64,000 nt of DNA from Pararge aegeria (lineage: Eukaryota; Arthropoda; Insecta; Lepidoptera; Nymphalidae), in assembly GCF_905163445.1 (NCBI RefSeq), contig NC_053191.1, forward strand, positions 1,364,001 to 1,428,000. Reading direction: 5' to 3'. Of the stretch, positions 10,050 to 19,830 are shown in pieces; position 1 is the stretch's first letter, and every line of letters starts with the position of its first letter. Under the pieces are notes generated by a model. The model was not told the origin of the DNA. It saw nothing but the letters and a program-made list of their open reading frames with translations, and searched no databases. The translations under genes were made by a program, and so were the position numbers.

Positions 10050-10458
10050 TCATAAATTAGTGACATCTGCATATCGTCTGCGAAAGGTACATAAGTTATT
10101 TGTGGGATTGAGTATATAATATGATTCCTAAGGTGATTTTGGACCTAACAATGCATAAGTTTAAAGAATGTGTTAAAACACATTAATTACAGCGAGGTTA
10201 CTATACAATTGATGAATTTCTTAATGACAAGGTTGCTCCGCTTTCATCTCTCACAAGATAGAAAAATTAATGCTAAAATGTAAAATGTAAATTGTTTTTT
10301 TTGTAAAAGAGCAACTGCTGAGTTTCTTGCCGGCTTCTTCTCGGTAGAATCTGCCTTCCGAACCGGTGGTAGAGTGACGACACACAGACATACTTGACGT
10401 TTCAAAAGTGCTTATTTTGGCCTACTTGAAATAGATGAATTTTGAATTTTGAATAATG
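10050..10458 (+). mobile_element. LINE-B 3' fragment
   Basis: A 5'-truncated LINE tail. It starts in the decayed polymerase C-terminus (CATAAATTAGTGACATCTGC), then GAATTTCTTAATGACAAGG, the 3' UTR block GAGTTTCTTGCCGGCTTCTT, and GACGTTTCAAAAGTGC. It ends in TGAATTTTGAATTTTGAAT. The family is related to LINE-A: its C-terminus YYTIDEFLNDKAAW (copy at 19.3 kb) parallels YYSIKDYVNDKKAW. Confidence 0.8.
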
Positions 10459-10471
10459 ACAGAATGAATCA

Positions 10472-10544
10472 ATACTCTTTGGCTATCTAACTTGAATATT
10501 TTTTCTGTGTATCACAGAATAAATATTCAAGTTAGATAGAGTAT
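10472..10544. other. Long near-perfect hairpin
   Basis: An 18-bp perfect stem (10,484-10,501 with 10,521-10,538, TATCTAACTTGAATATTT and its inverse), one mismatch, then a 7-bp inner stem TTCTGTG / CACAGAA around a TAT loop. A further outer match, ATACTC / GAGTAT, lies beyond a bulge. It could be a small palindromic element or a hairpin RNA. The tiny loop argues against an ordinary pre-miRNA. Confidence 0.5.
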
Positions 10545-10549
10545 AGCCA

Positions 10550-11028
10550 TCTCTTCGTTCTAATCTTTGTATTTAACTAGATGTATTTCGAAAAAGTTAG
10601 TTACGTTGTAAAAACCTATGGATGTGTATGAAGCGCATTGCTTTCTCCATTCTAACGCATTTCAATTATCTAGTAGTACTTTTAGCCTCTGGTTTTCCCC
10701 ATCTTCGTTGTGTACTCTTACTTAAGAGCTCCACCACCAGATATGATACTAGTGAAGAACAGTGATCTACATATTTAAAAGAGAAAAAAGAGGAAAAAGA
10801 GGAACCGCTAAAAAATACAACATTTTTTTTTTTTTCGTTATTTGCACTGCACGGTGCTAGCTAATGTGCGCTCGGCTTTACTGTGAAGGAAGTTGTGAAG
10901 ACACAGTATGTCCCTTGACGTGTCCAACGCATAATTTGAGGATCTCCCTGACACATCGGTGTGTGCCATGACAGTAAGATCTTTAGATCTAGGTTAGATT
11001 TCAGGCGCGGGTCAATTCAATCACCCAT
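10550..11028. other. Nothing recognised
   Basis: Unassigned sequence with a purine run near 10,780-10,805. No gene or repeat was recognised. Confidence 0.4.
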
Positions 11029-11240
11029 TTCCGGCCCACTACAAAGCACGGGCCTCCTCCCACAATAAGAAGGGGTTAAGGCTGTAGTCCACCTGACTGG
11101 CCCAGTTCGGATTGGTGGACTCGACGCGCCTTTGAGAACTTTATGTAGAACTCTCAGGCATGCAGGTTTCCTCACGATGTTTTCCTTCACAGTTGAGGCA
11201 AGTGATATTTTATTTACATAAAACGCATAAAACACAGCGG
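11029..11240 (-). mobile_element. SINE-2 copy, head missing
   Basis: Minus-strand SINE-2 body: GGCCCACTACAAAGCACGGG, TGGCCCAGTTCGGATTGGTG, CTCAGGCATGCAGGTTTCCT and CAAGTGATATTTTATTTAC. It stops where the tRNA-like head should begin. Confidence 0.8.
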
Positions 11241-11799
11241 TTCAATTTAGGACTGATTAATTAGTAAATTGGACAGATTTAGTCTGACGAGGATTTGGCC
11301 ATAGTTGTGTAGCGATTTTGGGTTTCAGTAGCCTATAAATATTGTCTAGGTCAACATGACTGACTGAATGACTCGGATAGACATAGACAGTAAAACATTT
11401 GTTTTCGCCGATTCTGGATGAGTGTATATGATATGCCAGACTCCCCACTAAACCCGGATACTGTCCTACAGTTGTTTTTATAATGCAACAGTTTTTTTAA
11501 CATTTTATTTTTATATCTATGCGCGCTTATTTATTATATCATGCTAACTTTCTCAAATATGTTCATTGTGTGTTTTTGTTTTATTCATTGCTTCTTAGTC
11601 TCAAGAAGCCTTGTTAGTGCATTAACAAGTTACACAAACAGCTGTAAAATAATAGATAGGTACTTACTTACTTAACTACCGGCGAAGTGTGAAATGATTA
11701 AGCTTTCCGTGGGTTCCGTATAGCGTTGCATTCCGTGTAGCGTTTGTGCGTTCGCACAAAGCAATTTGCATTTCTTTCACTTAAAAGATTATTATATAA
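11241..11799. other. Nothing recognised
   Basis: About 560 bp without a supported feature. Confidence 0.4.
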
Positions 11800-12092
11800 A
11801 CATATAAACTATATTTATAAACTTAAATCACGTGAATCCCTCCGTGAAAAATTTAAAGAAATAAGTATCCTTACGGTAGCCTCACAATATATTTGTAACA
11901 ACATTGTATTGTAACAAAATATAAAATGTAAATTTTTGATGTTGGAAAAGAGCAATTGCTGAGTTTCTTGCCGGCTTCTTCTCGGCAGAATCTGCCGAAC
12001 CGGTGGTAGAGTCACTACACACGGACAGACTTGACGTTTCAAAAGTGCTTGTATTAGGCCTACTTAAAATAAATGAATTTTGAATTTTGAAT
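11800..12092 (+). mobile_element. LINE-B fragment with internal deletion
   Basis: It begins with a reverse transcriptase C-terminal remnant (GTGAATCCCTCCGTGAAAAA, readable as ESLREKFKEISILTV with small changes). It then jumps to the 3' UTR (GAGTTTCTTGCCGGCTTCTT, CGGTGGTAGAGTCACTACAC) and ends in TGAATTTTGAATTTTGAATT. The usual last about 80 codons are absent, so it is internally deleted. Confidence 0.7.
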
Positions 12093-12411
12093 TTTTTTGA
12101 AAATTTAATACTTAATTATAATTTGCTGTTTTGACTTTTTATCAGTAAAACTGTTTAATTAACCATTTTTCCTCTATTTAACTAATTTAATAGGTATTTC
12201 GTCTATTGTGTGTGTTATTATGTATAATTTTAGGAATTTATAGTTTTGTTTCTCCAGCTTAGTATTAAATTCAAGATTGTATTTTCATTACTTAACTCTG
12301 TCTTATAACTTTTTTTTATTACTCATGCGGGATAAGTAGTATCTTAGTACTCGCCGTTGCGGTTGAAAAAGAGCTGTTTGCCCATTTTAAAATGACGCGT
12401 GAGTTTTTTCG

Positions 12412-12830
12412 TCAATGAAACTGTTTATTTGAGTGCGACAAGTCTAATTGGCGCACGCCCTTTGGCTCGTCAAAAAATGATGAGGGCATTATAAGAGAGT
12501 TGTCGATGCGTAGGTTGCTCCAAGACGTGCAGAGGATCTTAATGGCCCAGCGGGATTTACCTTTACATAAGGTACCTGAGATTGCAGACACCAGCATCCT
12601 CCTGTTTTCCCTGCTCCTCTGTAAATGCAGCTGTTGCACATACAGATGTGCAACTATTACGGAAAATGGATGACCTTATGAAAAAAATGGTTGAGTTTAT
12701 AGACAGCCAAGGTAGTCCTCTCGCTCTTGCTCGCAACGACAACAGACTTCTTCTCGCTCTGGTTCCCAACTGTGCTGGTATCACAAGAAATTTGGCAGTA
12801 AAGTCTCAAAGTGTAATTGTGTAGAATAAG
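12412..12830 (+). other. Unassigned block with a possible coding frame
   Basis: Less AT-rich than its surroundings. An 80-codon frame at 12,582-12,824 contains LLRKMDDLMKKMVEFIDSQG, which looks like a short amphipathic helix, then SPLALARND and a stop. A gag-like ORF1 remnant of a retroelement is one reading; a chance ORF is the other. I do not recognise a family. Confidence 0.25.
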
Positions 12831-13255
12831 TAAATAACGTGAGTAAGTAAATAATGTACGTGAGTTCGTAATCATGTCAATAAATAAAAAAGTTAATAAA
12901 ATAAGTAAATCATGAAATAAGTAAATATATAGGTAAGTAAATAATATAGGTAAGTAAAAAATATACGTAAGTATATAAAACGCGTAAGTAAATAGAATAA
13001 GTAAATAACGGGAGTAAGTAAATAATATAAGAAAGTTAATAAAACGCGTTAGTATTTAGAATAAGTAAATAATGTGAGTAAGTAAATAATAAACATAAGA
13101 AAATAAAACGCGGTAGGAAATAGAATAAGTAAATAATGTGATTAAACAACGGCCAAAAATAAAGTTAGTAAATAATGTAAGTAAGTAAAATCTATAATAA
13201 CGTGAGAAGTTAATAATGTCAATAAATAAATGAAGTAAATAATATAAGTAAATGA
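12831..13255. repeat. Degenerate AGTAAATAA tandem array
   Basis: About 425 bp built from irregular units of roughly 15-20 bp on the pattern AAGTAAATAATGTGAGT, with variants AATAACGTGAG, AATAATATAGG and AAACGCG. Units differ in length and sequence, so this is an old minisatellite, not a fresh expansion. Confidence 0.7.
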
Positions 13256-13261
13256 CGCGAT

Positions 13262-13378
13262 TTCTCAGCAGTGTTCTCGAAGAACAAAATTTTATCTTTT
13301 CCCATAGTTTTATAAACTCTCCGACATCGCACATGTTAGAATATAATATCCAAATAAAAAGCATGTAATAATAAACGG
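13262..13378 (+). repeat. R4 dispersed repeat, diverged copy
   Basis: Shares AATATCCAAATAAAAAG and TGTAATAATAAACGGGGC with R4 copies at 23,545, 42,480 (inverted) and 52,985. A second R4-like scrap (TAGCATGGGATATAATTTTT, then GTCTCCTGC) is at about 13,600-13,640. The class is unknown and there is no ORF. Confidence 0.5.
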
Positions 13379-14140
13379 GGCTAAACTTCTCCTACTGCGT
13401 TTCCATGTTTTGGCAGGTGGGCTCGTTAATTTCATACCTTGTCAGGGGTTATAATATACTTCGTCTGCTGCTTGTTGCTTATGTACGCCTGGTCCTTGGT
13501 GTTCCGTCGATCGATAACGATCTGTTGTGACTCCGCTGTCTAGAACACCCAGCAATTATGGGTTGCCGCCAGTAGCAGCAGTTTCTTTGCTGGAAGAAAC
13601 TAGCATGGGATATAATTTTTGTCTCCTGCTTATAAATCCATTTTCTGTAGCCTTAGTGCTGTTATTGACCCGTGAAATATGATAGGGAACTCTAATAAAA
13701 ATTGACACGCATCTCATCGAAGGCCGAACATATTTGCGTGTTGCGGAGAAGGGTATGTGATGTCACTTGATGACGGTAATAGCTGATTGTTGGAACCCTG
13801 TACTGAAACCCTGAAAATTTGTATACAAACTGGTTGGATCGTGCGTGTGGATAGAGGCCGTGCTAATTGGCGCATAGTTTTAAGGTGTTATTAAAGTTTT
13901 TGTTTAGTTATTTATCTTTAACTAAAACGGATACTGGGGTGCAATCTTTATGCTCTTACCTGCGCCAATACCTCTTTTATGAGAGAGAAGCATATGCCCA
14001 GAAGTGTGACCCTTAAAAGCTCAGGATGATAAGAAAGAAAAGATGATGCGGACCTTTATTTGCTTTACTAGGCCATTTTGGATGGATGGAGCTTTTTCTT
14101 AGTTGGTCTTGGAACAAAATGCGGCCATAATGTACCCTTA
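13379..14140. other. Nothing recognised beyond the R4 scrap
   Basis: About 760 bp of moderate GC with no feature I can name. Confidence 0.4.
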
Positions 14141-14403
14141 ATGACGGCCGAGTGGCTCAGAGAGCAGCGACTCTGCTTTCTGAGTCCAAGGCCGTGGGTT
14201 CGATTCCCACAACCGGAAAGTGTTTGTGTGATGAACCTGAATGTTTTTTTCAGTGTCTGGGTGTTTATATGTATTCTATAAGTATTTATGTGTATTATAT
14301 TCATTAAAAAATATTCATCAGCTATCTCAGTACCCATAACACAAGCTACGCTTACTGGGCTAGATGGCGTTGTGTGTATTGTAGTAGTTTATTTATTTAT
14401 TTA
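14141..14403 (+). mobile_element. SINE-1 copy, near full length
   Basis: tRNA-like head GACGGCCGAGTGGCTCAGAG with B box GGGTTCGATTCCC. The body follows (GTGTCTGGGTGTTTATATG, TACCCATAACACAAGCTACG, GGGCTAGATGGCG) with a TTTATTTATT tail. The sequence CCCTTAATGAC precedes it and CCCTTAGTGAC follows it, consistent with a target-site duplication shared with the next copy. Confidence 0.85.
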
Positions 14404-14418
14404 ATGACACACCCTTAG

Positions 14419-14664
14419 TGACGGCCGATTGGCGCAGGAGACAGCGACCCTGCTTTCTCAGTCAAAGGCCAAAGGTTCGATTCCCACAACTGGAAAATGT
14501 GTGTGTGATGAAAATAAATGTTTTGTAGTCTCGGTTTTTATAAGTACTTTTGAATATTTCTCATAAAACTATCTTATCTTAGTACCTATAACACAAGCTA
14601 AGCTTACTTTGAGACTAGATAGCGATGTGGTTGTCGTAGTATATTTATTTATTTAATCATTTAT
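14419..14664 (+). mobile_element. SINE-1 copy, tandem to the previous one
   Basis: Same family and orientation, 15 bp downstream. The head is GACGGCCGATTGGCGCAGGA with B box AGGTTCGATTCCC, and the tail ends TATTTATTTATTTAATC. It is more diverged than its neighbour. Confidence 0.8.
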
Positions 14665-14828
14665 TTCCACTACAAGTTAGCCTTTGACTGCAATCTCACC
14701 TGGTGGTCACTGATGTTGCAGTCTAACATGGTAACAGGCTAAGCTGATAGAGGGAATGGCAGTTATAGCAAACCCTCCCATTCGCAAACATTCCCAAATA
14801 ACCGGAAATTGAGCGCGGGACGTCCCAG
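14665..14828 (-). mobile_element. SINE-3 copy
   Basis: Minus-strand SINE-3: CACTACAAGTTAGCCTTTGAC, then GCAATCTCACCTGGTGGTCA and CAGTCTAACATGGTAACAGG. It ends in GAGCGCGGGACGTCCC, the decayed tRNA-like head. Confidence 0.65.
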
Positions 14829-15195
14829 TTAAAATTCATTTATTTCAAGTAGGTCTAGTTTATAAGCATTTATGAAACGTCAAGTCAGTCTGTTTTTAGC
14901 GACTCCACCACAAGTTCGGAAGGCAAATTCTACCCAGACGAGGCCCCAAGAAACTTAGCAGATTGCTCTTTTTCAACATCATTTTACAGTTTACAATCTT
15001 TTAATTTAGAGGGATAAGAGCCTGCTTCCAAGCAGCCTTGTTGTTAAGAAATTCATCAATTGTATAGTAACCACGAATTATTATTACATTTGTTTAAGCA
15101 CAGTGTTTAAACTTATGCATTGGTCCGAAATTGCCTTTGGAATCAAACCATATTCTCAATCCCACAAATTACTTCTGCATCTTTCACATGCTCTT
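14829..15195 (-). mobile_element. LINE-B 3' fragment
   Basis: Inverted LINE-B tail: AAATTCATTTATTTCAAGTAGG, CTTTTTCAACATCATTTTAC, CAGCCTTGTTGTTAAGAAATT, then the polymerase C-terminus remnant ending near AATCCCACAAATTACTTCTGC. It is 5'-truncated and interrupted by substitutions. Confidence 0.75.
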
Positions 15196-15324
15196 ATGTC
15201 CATTCCGAGTAAGGCGGTTATTTATATCTACTGTTCGTTTACTTAGAGCGACAGAACGGCTGCGTCATAATCTAAGTTTCAAAGAAAGATAGATTCAATG
15301 AAGATTTTTTTCAAAAAAGAAAAA

Positions 15325-15665
15325 AAAACAAATTCAGTTATTTCAAGTAGGCTTTATAAGCGCTTTTGAAACGTCAAGTATGTATGTTTGTAGTGACTCT
15401 ACCACCGGTTCGGATAGCAGATTCTACCGAGAAGAGCCGGCAAGAAACTCAGTAGTATTTTTCCAACATCAACATTTACAATTTCTATCTTGCGGGAGAT
15501 GAGAGCGAGGCTGGCTGCTTCCAATCTACCTTGTCATTAAAGAATTCATCAAATGTATAGTAACCTCGCTGTATTAGATATGTTTTTACCCTTTTTTAAA
15601 TGTATGTATTGGTAGGTCAAGAATTACCTTAGCAATCATATTGTAAAAGCGTATACTTACTTTGA
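15325..15665 (-). mobile_element. LINE-B 3' fragment, second copy in the cluster
   Basis: Same family and orientation as the preceding fragment: TTATTTCAAGTAGGCTTTA, GACTCTACCACCGGTTCGGA, GAAGAGCCGGCAAGAAACTC and CTTGTCATTAAAGAATTCATC. The two are separate insertions, since each carries its own 3' end. Confidence 0.75.
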
Positions 15666-16082
15666 TTCTGCAAAGAGGTGGCTTTGATGTCATGTTTAGT
15701 CAAATAACCGCTGGTTCACACGACACAAGTTGCATGCGAATTGCTTAGTTGGCAGCCAACTTCATTGCATCCTCATGAATTCTCAAATAACCGTTGCCTA
15801 TTTATTAAAAGGATCAATAAACATGTCAGTGCGCTTGGTTCATTCCGTAGTTAGTAGGTCGATTACAAATGAATCGGGTGACCTGATTCGTTGTTACGAA
15901 AACTTTTTTCTCACATGTTTTATTGTCGATAGCCTCTTAAATCATAATTTTGTCTGGTGGCAGGCTTCGGTAGTGGCTAGTTACTCACCTTCAAATACTT
16001 GCCGCTAAGCGATTTAGCGTTCCAGTAAGATGTTGCGTTGAAACCAATTAAGGAGATGTGTTTTATACTTGTGTGTTTGTTT
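15666..16082. other. Nothing recognised
   Basis: A 92-codon ORF at 15,730-16,008 has no recognisable motif; I treat it as chance. Confidence 0.4.
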
Positions 16083-16355
16083 TGACGGCCGACTGGCGCA
16101 GTGGGCAGCGACCCTGCTTTCTGAGTCCAAGGCCGTGGGTTCGATTCCTACTACTGGAAAATGTTTGTATCACAAAACTCACACACGAGAATGAATGTTT
16201 TTCAGTGTCTGGGTGTTTATATGTATAATCTAAGTATTTATGTATATTATTCATAAAAATATTCATCAGTTATCTTAGTACCCATAACACAAGCTACGCT
16301 TACTTTGGGACTAGATGGCGATGTGTGTATTGTCGTAGCATATTTTTTTTTATAC
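16083..16355 (+). mobile_element. SINE-1 copy, full length
   Basis: Head GACGGCCGACTGGCGCAGTG (A box), B box GGGTTCGATTCCTAC, and body with GTGTCTGGGTGTTTATATG and TACCCATAACACAAGCTACG. The tail is GTCGTAGCATATTTTTTTTT. A 20-bp tract of different sequence (ATCACAAAACTCACACACG) replaces part of the usual GTGTGATGAACATGAATG spacer. Confidence 0.85.
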
Positions 16356-16550
16356 TACGTATAAATGATAACCGAAATTAAACTTCACAGGCTTTAGAGA
16401 TACATTATGTACTGTCTCTGAGACTTATGTTTGACACGGAAAACGTATATAAACGTATATAACGTTATAGTTGGTTTTTTTAAAAACTAACTTTTTGGAC
16501 AAATAACGTACGCAACAGCTATTACAAAATAACTGAAGTCTAAAACACCA

Positions 16551-17021
16551 GATATAAAATGAAAAAAAATAATTCTGTATTTAGGAATTTAGACCCGATT
16601 TAATTACGTACCTATTCTATTTGTCATCTAGGTAGGGTCTGTAGGATATAAAATGAAAAAAAATAATTCTGTATTTAGGAATTTAGACCCGATTTAATTA
16701 CGTACCTATTCTATTTGTCATCTAGGTAGGGTCTGTAGGATATAAAATGAAAAAAAAAAATTCTGTATTTAGGAATTTAGACCCGATTTAATTACGTACC
16801 TATTCTATTTGTCATCTAGGTAGGGTCTGTAGGATATAAAATGAAAAAAAATAATTCTGTATTTAGGAATTTAGACCCGATTTAATTACGTACCTATTCT
16901 ATTTGTCATCTAGGTAGGGTCTGTAGGATATAAAATGAAAAAAAAATAATTCTGTATTTAGGAATTTAGACCCGATTTAATTACGTACCTATTCTATTTG
17001 TCATCTAGGTAGGATCTGTAG
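16551..17021. repeat. Five-unit minisatellite, 94-bp period
   Basis: Units start GATATAAAATGAAAAAAA at 16,551, 16,645, 16,739, 16,833 and 16,927. Each carries TTTAGACCCGATTTAATTAC, TCATCTAGGTAGGGTCTG and a closing GTAG. The units are almost identical; differences are poly-A length and a GGG to GGA change in the last unit, which is 95 bp. This uniformity implies recent unequal exchange or slippage. There is no ORF. Confidence 0.97.
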
Positions 17022-17084
17022 GATACTTCATATGTACAAAATTATTAATGATATTCTTTTAATGTATTTTTTCTTAACTGTTGT

Positions 17085-17172
17085 TGCTGGGAGCCTAAGG
17101 AAACCAGCGGCCCAGGATCGTGGATTTTGGAAAGACATACAAAAGACGTATGTCTATAAAGCAGTGAACATT
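17085..17172 (+). pseudogene. RTE-type LINE C-terminal scrap
   Basis: Short remnant matching the end of the RTE polymerase seen at 47.3 kb: GCGGCCCAGGATCGTGGATT, then CATACAAAAGACGTATGTC. It keeps only about the last 25 codons, with frame damage. Confidence 0.6.
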
Positions 17173-17261
17173 TTTTTTTTGTTTTTAAGATACTTTATAC
17201 CGAATTAATAGTTTTTTTTTTAATGAACAGTTGATATCGCACTGTATTTTACTAGTATATA

Positions 17262-17414
17262 CAGTGGCGTGCACTAAGTTTCTTACCAGGGTATGCATAC
17301 AGCAGGAAAATTGCATAAAACGGCAAAAATCCTCCTGCTCTTCTAGATATATAGGTCAATTTTATGGTTTAGCGTATGCAGTACTTTTGTGCATGTATGA
17401 AGCGCACGCCACTG
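17262..17414. mobile_element. hAT-type MITE with 8-bp target duplication
   Basis: A 153-bp element with terminal inverted repeats CAGTGGCGTGCACT (left) and GCGCACGCCACTG (right). It is flanked by a perfect 8-bp direct repeat AGTATATA (17,254-17,261 and 17,415-17,422). The CAG terminus and 8-bp duplication fit the hAT superfamily. Internal landmarks are CAGGGTATGCATACAGCAGG and GTGCATGTATGAAG. Copies, whole or partial, lie at 21,118, 38,738, 53,133 and 61,078. No transposase is encoded. Confidence 0.9.
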
Positions 17415-17723
17415 AGTATATAGATATAGATGCTAGCATGGTTTAACGAATTAATAAAGCAAGCTGGTACTTAGCACAGTGATTTCAATAATGGACCTTT
17501 TTGTAAGGACAACATTTTACTACGAAAAAGAATAAAGTTGCAAGTGACTTCAGATTGTTTTTATAAAAGCATCACACCGGTTCTTAGCACAATATAAATG
17601 CAAATCACTTGGCAATCGACGCAGTTGCGCGTGCTCACGATTACAGAATTCTCTAACGAACTTAGTAACTTGGAAGTGGAAATAAATAAACCTATACTAA
17701 TAAGAAAGCTGAATATTGGACGT

Positions 17724-17765
17724 GTTTCAAAGTCAAAGTCAAATATTTCTTTAATCAAATAGACA
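17724..17765 (-). mobile_element. LINE-A tail scrap
   Basis: Only the terminal TTGACTT repeat end (complement of AAAGTCAAAGTCAAATATTT, then CTTTAATCAAATAGACAC) of LINE-A is present. Confidence 0.6.
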
Positions 17766-17789
17766 CGTTGTTTTAAGTTTGACGTGTCT

Positions 17790-17842
17790 GTCTGTGTGTG
17801 CGCGCGCGCGCACGTTTTTGTATGTGTGTGTGTGTGTGTGTT
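17790..17842. repeat. TG/CG dinucleotide tract
   Basis: GTGTGTGCGCGCGCGCGCAC followed by a spacer and a run of nine TG units. Alternating purine-pyrimidine of this kind can adopt Z-DNA; no function is implied. Confidence 0.85.
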
Positions 17843-18309
17843 TTGTTTGCAAGGTGCATTAATCGAAATTGGGCTTCACTCACTCGTAGAATACTATAAA
17901 TCTACTACGCTAAATTTCAAATTCTACATGGCCCCCAACACAAAATAGCGAATTTCATTTTTTTTAATACCTCAATATGGGTATCGAATGAAAGGGCTTG
18001 ACTAGTAAAATAACGTACACTATATTGTAAGTCAGAGGGTTTCTTAAATATTTCATTAATATATTATATTTCGTTATAAATAAAACATGCATATGGATAT
18101 AGAAAACCGTAGGAAAATCGTAGTCCCTAAACTCATTAATAACAATCAACCCTACAAGTCCCATATTCTTTATGGAGGCGCGGTTAGCCTAAATTGTTGG
18201 GTCATTTGCTTTTATTGATAGGCAGGCAGTGGGACGGGTGGCCTACTTTTGAAACTATGAATCAGTGTAACGTTTTATAGGCCAATATTGATATGTTTAT
18301 ATTTGTTAT
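17843..18309. other. Nothing recognised
   Basis: About 470 bp of AT-rich DNA without a supported feature. Confidence 0.4.
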
Positions 18310-18585
18310 AATCATCACATCAACCCAGGGCCCACTACAGAGCAGAGGTCTCCTACCACAAATAGAAGGGGTTAAGGCCGTAGTTAACCACTCTGCCCCA
18401 GTGGTGGACCACGTACACCTTTGAGGACAGTATCTAGAAATTTTAAGCATGCAGGTTTCCTTCACAAGTGATATTTTTATTACTTAAAACGCACATAACT
18501 TAGAAAAGAGATGCGTGCTGGGATTCAAACATGGCCCCCCGAAAGTGAGGTCGAGCTCCTACCCAATGCGCTATCACCGTTTGTT
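18310..18585 (-). mobile_element. SINE-2 copy, near full length
   Basis: Minus-strand copy running from the 3' end (CATCACATCAACCCAGGGCC) through CCACTACAGAGCAGAGGTCT, GCATGCAGGTTTCCTTCAC and CTTAAAACGCACATAACTTA to the tRNA-like head (GGCCCCCCGAAAGTGAGGTC, GCGCTATCACCG). Confidence 0.85.
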
Positions 18586-18628
18586 ATAAACATTCATTGT
18601 TGTTTGTTATAAGCATTCATTCATTGTT

Positions 18629-19075
18629 CAAGCTACTGAACTGTGGAATGCACTCCCAATAAGCATACGACAGTCAAGGTCACTAGACATATTCAAAAAT
18701 GCTGTTAAAGCCCATTATCTTGAACAATAATGACGACAGTGATTAACTGCTACTCATATTTAAGTATGCTTTAGTATATATTAGTTTATTATTTTTTATA
18801 TTTATTATTATTAGTATTTTATGTGTGTAATCTTGATAAGTATTAGTGTGTAATTGTTCGTAAGTATGTATATAATAATAATACACCCCACCAGGCACCA
18901 ATCGGTTTCCCTTGGTTTTCCTAATCCTAAGGTTGCCTGGAAGAGATCGCTACTAAGCGATAAGGCCGCCCTTTGTATCCTACTTTTTAAGTTTATTTTT
19001 GTTGTGTCCATTGTTTTTTTTTTACTATTTGTGGTTAACAAATAAAGTGTTTAAATAAATAAAATAAATAAATAA
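18629..19075 (+). mobile_element. LINE-C 3' end with polymerase C-terminus
   Basis: The frame 18,629-18,730 reads QATELWNALPISIRQSRSL, then DIFKNAVKAHYLEQ and stop, a classic Jockey/CR1-type polymerase C-terminus (LWN.LP..IR.S.SL..FK...K.HYL). The 3' UTR has GGTTGCCTGGAAGAGATCGC and AAGCGATAAGGCCGCC, and ends in AATAAAGTG plus AAATAAATAAA units. This copy ties the LINE-C tails elsewhere in the window to a polymerase. Confidence 0.85.
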
Positions 19076-19159
19076 TAAACAGCTAATGTATAAGTGCCCT
19101 TTTGCTGCGGTAGAATTAAAATAATCTATCTAAAATAATCGTCTCCTTTCAGAATTTAG

Positions 19160-19235
19160 GGTTTAGGTCAGTTCGTCACGCTGGCCAAGTACGGATGGGT
19201 AGATTTTACACTTCATTGAGAACATTATGGCCCTC
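19160..19235 (-). mobile_element. SINE-2 fragment
   Basis: Short diverged piece: CACGCTGGCCAAGTACGGAT, then TTGAGAACATTATGG. Confidence 0.5.
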
Positions 19236-19319
19236 AGTCAAGCAGTTTTCCGCAGTTTATAGCAATATATTTATAATAATATTATCATTATTAAACAAAA
19301 CTAAGTAATTATAAACCAA

Positions 19320-19790
19320 AAGTCGATATAAACAGTCGACTAACTAGAAACGGACATAAATTAGTGATATCTGCTTGTGGTCTGAGAAAAGTACAGAAAT
19401 CCTTTGTGGGGATGGGTATATGCTTTTATAACATGATACCGAAGGTAATATTAGATCTACCTTTACTTAAGTTTAAACAATATATTAAAACAATTTTAAC
19501 AAATCGTGGTTACTACACGATTGATGAATTCCTTAACGACAAGGCTGCTTGGAAACAGGCCACTCCGCTCTCATCTCTCACAAAACAGAAAAATTCTAAA
19601 GATTGTTAAACTTTAAAATGATGTTGGAATAAAGCAATCTGCTGAGTTTCTTGCCGGCTCTTCTCAGTGGAATCTGCCTTCCGAAGCGGTGGTAGAGTCA
19701 CTACAAACAGACTGACTTGACGTTTCAAAAGTGCTTATTAATTAGGCCTACTTGAAATAAATGAATTTTGAATTTTGAATTTTTTGATTT
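19320..19790 (+). mobile_element. LINE-B 3' fragment with an 81-codon polymerase remnant
   Basis: The frame 19,364-19,609 encodes the end of the polymerase: KVQKSFVGMGICFYNMIPK, LPLLKFKQYIKTILTNRGYY, TIDEFLNDKAAW, then SLTKQKN. It is the best-kept LINE-B C-terminus here. The 3' UTR (GAGTTTCTTGCCGGCTCTTC, GGTGGTAGAGTCACTACAAA, GACGTTTCAAAAGTGC) ends in TGAATTTTGAATTTTGAATT. The rest of the element is missing. Confidence 0.85.
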
Positions 19791-19830
19791 CCTTAGCTTT
19801 TATGTCTTTGGCCACCATTTTTTCCGGTGG

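Noticed and set aside
16083..16160. tRNA gene at the start of a SINE
   Set aside because: A and B boxes are present, but the rest does not fold as a tRNA and the sequence recurs with the same downstream body, so it is a SINE head.
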